NCBI GenBank assembly: GCA_965223435.1
Contig: CBDCWQ010000023.1
Coordinates: forward strand, 1,240,001 to 1,304,000
Source: CBDCWQ01 sp965223435
GTDB lineage: Bacteria; Myxococcota; Kuafuiibacteriia; Kuafuiibacteriales; Kuafuiibacteriaceae
DNA: 64,000 bases
Reading direction: 5' to 3'
Under the pieces are notes generated by a model. The model was not told the DNA's origin. It searched no databases and saw nothing but the letters and a program-made list of their open reading frames with translations. Every line of letters starts with the position of its first letter. Within the stretch, counting starts at the first letter, position 1. Below, piece by piece: positions 41,601-51,800 of the stretch. Made by a program: the position numbers and the translations under genes.

Positions 41601-44600
41601 GACCGTCTACGGAACTACGCTCAAACGCGCGGGGGAAAACGTCATTTGCGACCTAAAGACGGGTCTGGTGTGCCGCGATGAGGACCAAGAGGACGGTCGA
41701 TGTCATCGCGACTATATGGTTCGCTACCTTTGTGAGCAGAAAGTTGACCAGGTGGTGACAACCTTTCCCTTTGTAGAATCTTCCAAAGAAGACACTTGGG
41801 AACTCGGAAGCGGGGCTTTGTGTGCATCAAGTGAAGGAAGCGGGTCGGACCCAGCGCCGCACGATACCGTGCGAACGACCAACGACTTTGATGAGTTTGG
41901 GAACAACCTACAGGTTCTTAGTATCTGGGATGAAGGACAGAATCAAGAACAGCGGTACCAGGTGGACAACGAGTTTTCCAAATTGCCGACTTGGCGCCAC
42001 CTCGGGCGTCTGGCCAAAACGACGATCACGGTGAGCGGTCGACACATCGAGGAGGCCTCTCGTACCACGTTGTATCAGTACACAAAGGAAGGTGCGACCG
42101 CTTCCGAGCATGTGGCGTCGAGTCCAAGCCTCACAACGCAATACGAATACGATGCGTTTGGTAACGTAACCCTTACGACGCAATCGGGGGATGGCATCGA
42201 GACGCGCCAAGATACGCGATACTTCGACAAGCGTGGTCTTTTTGAGCGTTGTCGGCGAAACAGTCTGGGACATCTTGAGTATCGGGAGTATGATGCGCGC
42301 TCGGGCCAAGTCACGAGACTTATCGGGGCGAATGAGATGGCTCGGCGAAATCTCGCGCATAGGTGTCCGGTCCGCGTCACGGACTTGGCGCACTCGATTC
42401 GATATGCCTATGATGCTTTTGGTAATCTGGTCTCACAAGAGCACCCGGACGGACGGCGCGTGTCCACCGTCCGTAGCTTTGTCCAGAATCAAGAGGTGCT
42501 GAATGCATTTTTTGAGGAACGGGTGGAACAAAGTGGTCGGCCCACCAAGATCGAGCTCTATGACCGCTTGGGTCGAACGCTTCGAACCTTTTCAGTCAGG
42601 GGGCTGAGCGACATCACAGGGGTTGCGACGCGCTACAACGTATATGGCCATCCATACCAGCAGTCTGCGCCCTACCTTGTATTACAAAAAGACAGGGTCC
42701 TCTGGCGGAACAGCGAGTATGACCAGCTTGGTCGAGTCACCCGTGTCACCGAACCCAACGGCAAGGTTGTAGAGACGAAGTATGACGGACGCGTAACGAC
42801 GATGCGCACCATACCGACGGAAGAGAACGCCCCGGTTCAGGTGTCGACCAGTATCGTGGATAGCCGTGGCCGTGTGGTTCAGACCATCGACGATCACGGG
42901 AACTCTGTTCACTTTCGTTACGACGGATTTGGAAACCCCATCAAAACGACTGCCCATATCGATGGGCGTTTGAAAGAGGCGACTGTCGTTGCCTACGACG
43001 CCCGCGGGAACCGCACATCGATCGATGATCCCAATCTTGGCTTCTGGCAGTACGAATACAATGCTGCGGGCGAGATGACCAGCGTGACGAACGCAAACGG
43101 CGAAGTGAATACCATGGACTACGATTCTTTGGGCAGACTGACCCGTCGTGTTGCGCCTGAGGGCGAGAGCACGTGGGAGTACGATCGCAAAAAAGGCATC
43201 AAAGGTGGGTTCGTGGGGCGTCTCGTTTTTCAGAAAGGTGCGGGTTCTGTCGACCAGGGTAGAATCAGGGCCTACGACGTTCTCGGTCGCCTCCAATCGA
43301 CCGCGCAGACGATTGACGGCGTTCGCGTACGTAAACGAATAGAGTACGATGCCTACGGCCGGCTCGAAGCGGAACACTACGACGTAGGTTCCGGTAGGCA
43401 GCTCGTTCCTACGTTCAGTCTTCGGCGGACTCGGAACCTTGCCGGGTATCTGGTCCAGCTTAAAGACCAAGATGACCATGTTTGGTTCGATGCGCGGACG
43501 TCTCCATCGAACGCCAATGCGCCACTTGGCTATGACGCGCAGGATCGGCCAACGCGATATCGTCTAGGAGCCAGTGTCGACAATGGCGATGAAGGTATCA
43601 GCGTCATCAATCTGTACCATCGGAGTTCGAAGTTGCTTGAGTCCGTCACGGCGAAGAGCCTGTGGACGGAGAATTTTGGGACGGTTCAAGCAGACAAATA
43701 CGTCTACGATTCGCTGGGTAATCTCGTTCAGCGTAATAAACGTCTTTCGAGGGATATCAGGAGCGAGTCCTTCGAGTACGACACTCTCAATCGGCTGACG
43801 ACGTCGCGCATCGGTCAAGCGGAAGTGACAGTGCGCTACGATGGTAGTGGAAATATCGAGCACAAAAGCGATGTGGGCTCCTATGCGTATGGACAGGAGG
43901 ACTCCCGAGGCATTCGTCGCTTCCCCCATGCGGTCACAGAGGCAAGAGGGCAGTCCTTTCGCTATGACGACAGTGGTCAGATGATCTCGCGGGGTGAGGA
44001 CTCCATATTCTGGACGTCTTTCGGCAAACCTGAGTGGGTCGGGACCGAACGGATAAGCACCGCGTTTGAGTACGACGCAAGCGAGCGAAGAATTCGAAGC
44101 ATCGTGGACGAGCGACTCGATGATTTGGCGCCCACAGAGGCGGGCAAGAAGTGGTCCTATCGATCGACCACCAAGACCTATTTTGAGCCGGAGTTTGAAG
44201 TCATCAAGCAAACCGATGGTACCTGTGAGCTTGGTGAAGAGAAGTCCTGCGAGGAGAGCTCATCGGTTCAAAAGATTCGTGTTTTGGTTCGAGGGCCAGA
44301 TGGCATCCTCGGTGTTTTTGAAACATCAGGAACAGCGGGCTCGGGTGATCGCAAATATTTCTTGAAGGACCATCTTGGATCCATCGCCAAGGTCCTGGAC
44401 TCACAGGGCAGTACGGTGGCCCGTTATAGCTATGACGCCTGGGGTCGGCGACGCGATCCCAGGACCGGAGACGCGTTTGACAAGATGCCCTCCGTATCTG
44501 ACCTCGTGACCGATCGCGGCTTTACGAGTCACGAGATGCTTGACGCCCACACCCTGGTCCATATGAACGGCCGAATCTACGATCCGACGCTCGGACGATT

Positions 44601-45654
44601 CCTTAGCGGAGATCCAATCATCGATCGAGAACTCGATCTTCAAAACCACAATCGATACGCCTATGTACTGAATCGGCCTCTTAACCTCATAGATCCCAGC
44701 GGCTACACCGGGGTCGGTGCCGCCATCGGTTTTTTCGTGGCCGTGGTGGTTGAAGCGATCCAAGTTCTCGCGGCCGTGGCTTCTTTTGTGGTGCCGCTCT
44801 ACCAGTTTGGAGACACCGTCGCGACGACCGGGGATTGGGGCGCGGCGTTTGTCAATCTCGCAATTTCGTGGGGGACAGCGCTTGTGACCTACGGTATCGG
44901 GCGCGGTTTCGATGCGGTGTACACGCAGTCCACCAACGCAGTGGCCGTCGAGCTGGCGAGGGCGACGACCCATGGTGTGTGGCAAGGGGCCTACAACGAG
45001 GTTACAGGTCAGGGCAGCTTTACAACCGGTGCGATCGCGGGTGTGAGCGCAAGTCTTGTTGGACATTTGGGACTCAAAAAATTGCCGCCCGCGATCAAAG
45101 ACAACAAGATGATCTCCACCATGCTGGTGGGTGCGGCGTCGGGGACCGCCGCCGAGATTGGTGGCGGAAAGTTTATGAACGGATTTCGTATTGGCACGAC
45201 GGTTCATCGGTACAATGCGGAGGGAGAGTCGCCGTGGCGTAAGGCAGGGAAGCAAGCCGAAGGTTTCGGTCAGGGCAAGGCGGCCGAGGCCGTAGGTGGC
45301 TACGTTGGTGAGCGAATGGGCGGTTCTGTCGCCAGGTGGGTTTTGGCCAAAGTAGGAGGTTTGGCCACGGAAGCCATCAAACGGGCAGAGGACTTTTTTA
45401 ATGCCAAGGCAACCGAAGCGGCGGACGCCGGGCGGGTTTCCTACTTCGAAGGTCCAGATAAGAATTCACCCTTCCTCGTCATCAAGGGACCTTCGCCCGG
45501 CGCCACGGTGCCAGATTTCGATGCGTCTTTGGTCGATTTCCAGGACGCCCTGTTTGACGTTCAAACGAAGCCTTGGTACCAGTCGGTGTGGAGTGCATCC
45601 TTAGAGCGTAAAGTCCTCTTTTGGACGCTCGCGGATCCAAGCCTCCAACAGTAG
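38650..45654 (+). CDS. SpvB/FG-GAP/RHS-repeat giant lipoprotein (polymorphic toxin-like)
   Basis: The protein has about 2334 residues. ATG 38650 has AGAGGA nine bases upstream and gives a signal with lipobox FVVGC; earlier in-frame ATGs are 38614 and 38641. Order: an SpvB/TcdB-type N domain (ITVNNFGAAQYAIDISVPPG, SNRNGVLGVGWSLGGLSAI), seven FG-GAP/VCBS repeats at about 370-760 (GDFNGDGLTDLLLAE type, with calcium-binding DxDGDG loops), a linker, YD/RHS repeats at about 1150-1940 (YDAFGNVTLTTQSGDGIETR, YDALGR-like units), then the RHS core (YDAWGRRRDPRTGD, MNGRIYDPTLGRFLSGDPI, NRYAYVLNRPLNLIDPSG). A unique tip of about 310 residues follows, with hydrophobic and Gly/Ala-rich helices. Insecticidal toxin B/C components and T6SS RHS toxins share this shell, but a lipid anchor is unusual. 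No immunity gene is seen next to it. Confidence 0.88.
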   Translation: MDLPRLCGRSIKTRTSIFLTLCGFVVGCGSTVERSREREHDDSAPATAEDVEEVFDEAVGTLPGRITVNNFGAAQYAIDISVPPGTGAVQPALKLRYDSRSNRNGVLGVGWSLGGLSAILRTPSSIRHDGVIDPVDFDQKDRLSIDGQRLRRVLRGYWKKSSVYKTEVDSFARIFMHDGYFVSKTKSGLLMRYGYTEDAKFSLSGKGTVLWQLDRVSDRFGNFMDVEYESSEDASEQYVARIKYTGHETENVEPDRFVEFVYESRPDQVLKFGAGARTALRKRLSAIVVRVGKEVVREYRMTYQQSRISNASQLIAVREVTGETGKDGNLIALRPTKFFWRNGPKSLTDKVSSTDVPLAGVSESVPHRVHVTGDFDGDGRTDILIGTAGTSGRVLPGTTTLTAYLSTKKETAEVVDLGPACAAGGQKKVLATGDFNADGLTDFVVSCVGSAKETADNPDGGASAGAWHVYAARPGGSFERIRALRTPVVRPPFHTCGQIRGSGDFNGDGATDILLSKCVMLARPNVFRPNQGKWVFSTVVSTKQNEYFRATDRVADEDYLRLLGFFVGDVNGDGVSDLFFELAKDLNLKHPKDETYQAELVTLVGQGNGTFVEAEPTPLGLRKYARVQTTGDFNGDGLTDLLLAEQGKDFFARQDRISGKPSILFSSGDGRFVEFSTNISITGFRSVSQVVAAGDFDGDGNTDVVLSKRQERRADAHRTLWRFRTMSDTHASFSDVRLSPKGGGAWAATTGDFRGDGRTEILSVKGDGQGRMVAGNARTFGLAESSIDRITGVENGMGAITKIQYQRITNPQRENESPIYVKGGGAEYPVADVQSPMVVVSKVSEDTGFGKPNRFNDVLYHYAHARIDRVGRGFLGFQIFESYDLLRNLSVHETLSQAFPHLGMTLEKNSCAHDGPEDTRGQRLKRVSNVLGAVGTTTREVTQGEWTRWLDRDDPSHTGDFESIAHHIEDGTLPCDNPTGIECLTVYGTTLKRAGENVICDLKTGLVCRDEDQEDGRCHRDYMVRYLCEQKVDQVVTTFPFVESSKEDTWELGSGALCASSEGSGSDPAPHDTVRTTNDFDEFGNNLQVLSIWDEGQNQEQRYQVDNEFSKLPTWRHLGRLAKTTITVSGRHIEEASRTTLYQYTKEGATASEHVASSPSLTTQYEYDAFGNVTLTTQSGDGIETRQDTRYFDKRGLFERCRRNSLGHLEYREYDARSGQVTRLIGANEMARRNLAHRCPVRVTDLAHSIRYAYDAFGNLVSQEHPDGRRVSTVRSFVQNQEVLNAFFEERVEQSGRPTKIELYDRLGRTLRTFSVRGLSDITGVATRYNVYGHPYQQSAPYLVLQKDRVLWRNSEYDQLGRVTRVTEPNGKVVETKYDGRVTTMRTIPTEENAPVQVSTSIVDSRGRVVQTIDDHGNSVHFRYDGFGNPIKTTAHIDGRLKEATVVAYDARGNRTSIDDPNLGFWQYEYNAAGEMTSVTNANGEVNTMDYDSLGRLTRRVAPEGESTWEYDRKKGIKGGFVGRLVFQKGAGSVDQGRIRAYDVLGRLQSTAQTIDGVRVRKRIEYDAYGRLEAEHYDVGSGRQLVPTFSLRRTRNLAGYLVQLKDQDDHVWFDARTSPSNANAPLGYDAQDRPTRYRLGASVDNGDEGISVINLYHRSSKLLESVTAKSLWTENFGTVQADKYVYDSLGNLVQRNKRLSRDIRSESFEYDTLNRLTTSRIGQAEVTVRYDGSGNIEHKSDVGSYAYGQEDSRGIRRFPHAVTEARGQSFRYDDSGQMISRGEDSIFWTSFGKPEWVGTERISTAFEYDASERRIRSIVDERLDDLAPTEAGKKWSYRSTTKTYFEPEFEVIKQTDGTCELGEEKSCEESSSVQKIRVLVRGPDGILGVFETSGTAGSGDRKYFLKDHLGSIAKVLDSQGSTVARYSYDAWGRRRDPRTGDAFDKMPSVSDLVTDRGFTSHEMLDAHTLVHMNGRIYDPTLGRFLSGDPIIDRELDLQNHNRYAYVLNRPLNLIDPSGYTGVGAAIGFFVAVVVEAIQVLAAVASFVVPLYQFGDTVATTGDWGAAFVNLAISWGTALVTYGIGRGFDAVYTQSTNAVAVELARATTHGVWQGAYNEVTGQGSFTTGAIAGVSASLVGHLGLKKLPPAIKDNKMISTMLVGAASGTAAEIGGGKFMNGFRIGTTVHRYNAEGESPWRKAGKQAEGFGQGKAAEAVGGYVGERMGGSVARWVLAKVGGLATEAIKRAEDFFNAKATEAADAGRVSYFEGPDKNSPFLVIKGPSPGATVPDFDASLVDFQDALFDVQTKPWYQSVWSASLERKVLFWTLADPSLQQ

Positions 45655-45891
45655 CATCCGTGGCCGATCGCGTGAGGCCTCCCCCCCCAGCAGCAATCGT
45701 ATACCCTGAATTCAGTCGCGGGCCGGGCTCGACGCGTGCCCGGTTCATAGCCCCAACGGCAGAGCGTACGGCCCATAGATGCAAGTTCATTTGCGAATGA
45801 GCGATTGACACCCTGTGGCAAATTTCATTGGATGCGACCGGGTTCGGGGCAGGAGATGGCGCTCTGCCCTAAGTTATTGGGGAAAAAAGTC

Positions 45892-48800
45892 GTGGATAAC
45901 AGTGGTGTGCCTCTCACTCGGGAAACTTGGGGGCAAAAGACTTGTGCTGCGGTCAGTGTGCCGGTGCTCGTGCTGGGGCTGGGCGTGGGGTTCCGGGCCC
46001 ACGCCGAGGCCGCGGGCCCTTCGGTCAGGATCGAGGCAGGGTGGAATCTTGTGGCTACACCACAGGCCCCCGAGATCGTGGATGACTGGGAGGCCCTCGG
46101 CCTCTCGGTCTGGTGGGGAGACCGGGAAACCGGCTCGACCGACAGGACGCTAGGGGCTGGGGGACTGTGGGTCTTTGCCTCCGAAGCGGTCGAACTGCCC
46201 GCGTTTTCTACGGTTCAATCGTCGACGACCGCCGCGGGGTGGCGCTTTGTGAGCGTGACGCGGGAAACGATCTTCGGCGATCCCAACATCACGCGTATCG
46301 AGCGGTGGTCCCCCCTCACCCAAGGATACGTGACCATCCGTCTCGGCGAACAGCTGCTCCCGATGGTGGGCTACCGAGCCTTCCTCCAAGAGCCCGGGGT
46401 GCCTTTTCAAAACAGCTGTCTCAATGGCACTGGGATTCCCGAAGGCGCATGCGCCCGTTTTGCCGCGCTCGGGGTGGCCACATCTCAGGCGGAGCCCGGC
46501 ACCTTTGAAGCGCCCGCTGAAGCGAGCCCCCGAGGACTCTTGGTCGCCCTCCCGAAAGTAGCCCTTGCCGCACACCAAGACCGTACGTGGGCACACTTGG
46601 TCTACGCCGTACGGGACCACGACGGCCGGGGGGAAGAAATACGCTACACGAAGAGCCTAAGAGCCGCCCAGGCACAAAGTTTTCAAACCACCCATACTCT
46701 GGCCAAGCCCGGTGCCGGATGGACCTTCACCGACCTGGCGATCACTGCACGTGACCAAAAGGTCTCCGTCGCGTGGACCGTGCACCCTGTCGGCGAACCG
46801 CAACCGAGCGCAAAGAGCCACATGGGTGTCGTCGAAAGCCATGACCACGGCCTGCACTTTTCGGCCCCGCGCATCCTCCGCGAAAACCACGCGTGGAAGC
46901 GCGGGCTGGATCTGGCCTACGACCGCTTCGGCCATCATCACATCGTATGGGGCGAGGCTCACAAGGCCTACTACCTCAAGAATCTCTCCGGTGAGCCCCA
47001 AAACGTTTTTGACCGCGTCAGGCGAGACAAGAATACACGCGTGGTCCAATACGACCGCGCCTACAAGGACCCGCATTGCCACGCCCCCAACCCCTGTGAC
47101 TGCATCGAGTGGCGGCCCGAAGCGTATAGCTACGCCATGGAGAACGATCCAAAGACCGACGAACCCTTTGGACCCTTCCTCGACCGAATCGAAGAAGCAT
47201 GGGTCTATAACCCCTCCCTCGAAATCGATGAACACACCTTGAGCATCGTCGTCCATCAAGACCGAATGTGGGACAATCTACCGGTCCCCAACCCGGACTG
47301 GGCTGGGGCCCTCGAGGCACAAACCCGGTGCCCAGAAGAGGGCGAGCGAATCGGCCGAGAGGGCTTCCAAGAGGTTTGGCGGCGCCGTGCCGGGCATCCC
47401 GAACCCACACGAGGGGAACGGATCACCCGGGCGCAAGATGGCGAACCTTTGGCCCCAGAGGAACAGCCCCAAGAAAGGCGAGCCCAGGGCCTGACTCCGG
47501 CCTCAGCCGATGACCCACAGCGCCACCAGTTCCTCTACGACGGCACCTGGCACGAACAAGACCAAATTCGGGTCGCCCAAAGGCCCCTCGTCGCGGGCCA
47601 ATGGTCTCGGCCCGCTCAGGAACTTCGTGAGGTCCCCGTGTGGCCTATGACGCATGGGCTTTTAAAATGGCGCAAGGTTCAAACCACCGTCGAACACGGC
47701 TTTAAACAAGGTGTCTACCAAGATGGCATCCGACACGACTGGCGTCATGCCGTCGTCGCCCAGCTCCATAACCCTCTGCACGAAAACCGACAAGCCGCCC
47801 CCAAACTTGTAGCCACCCAAAAGGGTCACCTGGTTGCCGTCTACAGCGACGGGCCCTCGGACAACGCCCACACCCCCGACCAGAACCCCATTTTCATCCA
47901 GCAGTCCCAAGACGGGGGCCTCACCTGGACACCCCGCACCCTCGTCACCCACGGCTACCTTCCCGACGTCGCAGCCACCACCGATGGCGAACTGGGCCTC
48001 ATCGTATTCCAGCCCGCTCCAGAGCCCTCTGATGCTGGCTCCGTCCCCAAGATTCAGATGTTTCGCAGTCGGGACTTCAATACCTGGGACGTGAGCCCCC
48101 TCAGCCTCATTCCGCCCGCACCCATTCACTGGAACCCCCATCAAAGCCTCGCAGCCGAGCGCATCGGAGTCCCCGCAATCAGCAGCCACCAAGACTTGTT
48201 CGTCGCCACGTGGGTTCAATTGGGCGACAATCAACAGGAGGGAACCCGCGTCGTCACCTCTAGAGCGGCACGGGTGAACCTGACCAGCCGCTATCAAATC
48301 GACCACCACGGCCCCCTGACCGTGGGCAAAAATGCGAAGCTCACCATCACGGCCGTCAACGAATACGACATGCGTGTGAACAACCAGGGCACCGTTCGCA
48401 TTCAAAAGCCAAACAAACCAAAGGGCGCCTTGGCCACAAGCAGCGCCACGGGAGACAAGAGCTTGGAAGGCTCTGTGGACGCACTTGGGGCCCCGGCACT
48501 CGACCTCGATGACCCCCGCGCCCAGGGCGCGCTCGCCCTGGTGCCCACCATCCAACTCCAAAACGGACAGGCCAGCCTCATGTGGGCCCCCGATGGACCG
48601 AGCACCGCACTTTCGGTACAAAGTGTAGAAGATCTGGGAAGTCCGGCCTCTATCACCACCCTGGACGCCTATCCCCGCGGAGAGGAAGGCAACTACCAAA
48701 GGGCCATAGACGCCAGAGATCGCATGCGACGCACCGCCGTCGATCCCGCGACCGGACAAACGTGGGTATTTCAGGTCGAGTACGCGCCCGCTGAGGACGA

Positions 48801-51800
48801 CCCGTACACCCTTTACGGCCCAAAGTCCGACGCGATGGAGGAAGGTTTGCGGACCGACGCCACATACTTGGCAAGCTATGAACGCGTCTGGGTCTACACC
48901 CAAGGCATCGCTTTGGCGCAGTTTGCCAAACAAAACGACCCCCAGGCCATGGGCGATGCCCAGGGCATCGCACGTTATCTCTGTGCAAAAGCCACAAGAG
49001 CCGAGGTCAAGGGGCAAAGCTTGATTCGCGGGTGGCCCTTTTCCTGGAACACCCAGGGGGACAACTGGGAAGACCGAAGGCTCGTCACCGGAGCCAACGC
49101 ATGGGCCATTCACGGACTGGGCGTGTTTGTGGCCTCCAAGGCCTTTGAAGGCCTTGAGGCCAAAGAGCAAGGCAAGCGACTCCGTTGCTATGAGGAGGCC
49201 ATCCGAGGGCTGAAAGAACACCGAAGAAGGCTCGTAGACCCTTCGACCGGAAACACCGTGACCTTGATGACCGCGGGCTGGACCGCGCAGGGACTCACCG
49301 CCGTTGACCGCCCCTCTGAAATCTTCGTCGAAGAGGACCCCTCAGTCCGTTGGGGCTATTACAGCGTGCTCGACGCCATCGGCTATGACCACTTTCTTGA
49401 CGACCGGCCACCCAAAATTCAGCGCCTGCACCGAAATGCTCAAAGCCGGTCCGACGAGCTCCCACCATGGGTTCTGACCGAGGCCCAACACCAAATCCTC
49501 AAAAAACGCGTGCTCGCCAACAACGTCGTCACCGAACACAACCTCGACGTGCTCAGTGTTTTGAACCACGCTCTCAAGCACCAAAAAGAAATAGGACTCA
49601 CCGAGGTGGCCGAGCTCGAACGCTGGCGGAACGAACTTCGTGAAGGCATCTTCAGCCTCCTTTGGGACGAAAAAGGCTGGAAAGCAGACCTCGAATACAC
49701 TCTCCAAGGCCAAAACCTCGGCGAAAACCGACGCGCCGAGCTCGAAGAGGCCCTCACCCAACAGGACCTCGGACGCATCATCACCGGAGGCCAACTGACC
49801 ACCCACGATGAGGGCGAAAGGTTCGAGGCCAATCCCCACGTGGCCATCGACAACTGCAGCTGGCTCTCCTTGTCCGTCGACTACACCCGATTGCCAGGCG
49901 CTTCTGAAACCGTCGAGCGTTTGGCCAAGTGCCTCCTCTATACTGAGCTTCAGTTTGTCAAACCCCTTCGTTTTGGCACACAGACCTACCTCGGCGCCCA
50001 CTATTTCCAGAACGCTTTTCGGGACCCCTATATCGAACCCAGTCAGCTCCAAGAGGCTTCGTTTCATCTCGAAGCCACCACCGGCCTTATTTTGGGTCTG
50101 CACCGCTTTGCCCAAGCCTACCCGGAGCATCCTCTCTCAAAACGTTTTGAAAAAAAGGCACAAGTCCTCTGGGATGGCGTACAGGCCTTTGTCCAAGATC
50201 ACGGCTTTCGCTACTCCAGCCAGCGCATTCAAGACCTATCCACCCAACTTTCTTCCAGTACCGCAGCCATCTGGTTCATCGATGTGTACCGAGAACGCCA
50301 TCCACCCCCGTCCCCCGCAAATTGGATGAAACGGTTTCCGAACGCAGCCCTCGCTCTTTACCCCCTGATGGCCGGGCTCATCCCCAAAGGGGACGACTTT
50401 GGCCTCGAAGGCCACGCCTGGACCGATGCCCTATCCTCGCTGGTCGCGACCCATACCACGGTCCCCCTCAGCCACATCGAAGGCTGGCAAACGCCGTGGC
50501 GCGTGGTCCATGTCCTGACCACCGAAGAAAACACCACGGACCACCATTCGGTGCCCTTCGACTTCAGCGACAAACCTCTGGGCAGTGCCCAACATCCCTT
50601 TCCTTCACTCGCCTCGGTGATCCATCCAAGCATTGCCGGAACTTCCGCGGTCGCATCGATTTCCCCATTTTCCCCCGTCGTCGTTCAAGAGCCCGGACAC
50701 CGCATGCAGCTCATTCGACCCCGGGGCATGATGGCCGACATCCTGCTCGTGAAGGATATGCCACACGGCAGTCCAAGCGCACCTACCCGCTTTGAACTTC
50801 ACCCAGACCACGGGGGCCATTTCAGCGTCAACGTGGCACCCGTTCTTTCCGAAGAGCGGGTCTTTGTCGCGTGTGCTTCAGACCCAGCGCTCTTGTCCAC
50901 AGGGCTCGACCCCTCCGTCGACGCTTCGACCCAGCTGGATGGGCAACTTTGGCTCGCGCCCGTTGGGGAGCGAACCGTGAGCACCCGCCTCCAACACGAG
51001 GCCGGCCCCAACGTCTTGCACGGACGTTTTCAAGCCAAAGAACTCAGGCAAACCGTATGGCCCTTTAAGCCCCACGATACCTTCTACCAGACCCTTCACT
51101 GCGCTGCCTTCAAAGAAGCGCGCTCGGCTGAGCTTCGCCTCGTTTCCTTGATGTCTCCTCTTCAAACCTTCTCCCACGGAGTCGAAGACTTGGCCCTTGA
51201 AGTCACTGCACTTCGGGAAAAAGCCGAAGTCGTGGCCACATTCACACCCCCTGAGGGCGTTGATATTGTGCAAGAAGCCACACTGAACCTTGTGAAGAAG
51301 GACCACCAGGGCAACGTCTTAGACGTCATGACCAAAGCCGGGTCCTGGTGGAAAGCGGGTGAAATCACATTTTCGGCGGACGGTTCGCTGAGTATCCCCA
51401 AAAAAGACAATCTCCATACCTTCTTAGATACCGTGGGCGAAGAGGAACAGCTCAGCGCCGTCCTTTCTTTTGTGGGCCTCGACGGGAACCGAGTTGTCGC
51501 CCTGCCCGCCGATGTGGACTTCGCCTTCGAAGACGACGGCATGGATTCCATTTTGACGGAAACGCTCCTCGGGTTCTTCCAGTTGGACGAAAACACCGCC
51601 CCTGAACCCGGGGGACAAATCGTCTCCTTCGGACTCAGCGGCGAAGGCCAAGCCTACGTCGGCGTCCAAGACCAAGGTGCACCCATTTGGGTCAACGCCA
51701 ATACCCTCGAGCACGCCAAACAGGCGTTCCCCGAGACCCAAAACCTCGTGGGTTCCGTGTCCCGCTACGCCAAACCGGGGACGGTGCTCGCCCATTTGGT

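Noticed and set aside
47662..49221. Long open frame (519 codons) on the minus strand
   Set aside because: It is antisense to the giant protein, whose frame carries an Asp-box and continuous domain structure. The antisense frame is open because the C-rich coding strand rarely yields stop codons on its complement; its translation shows no family features.
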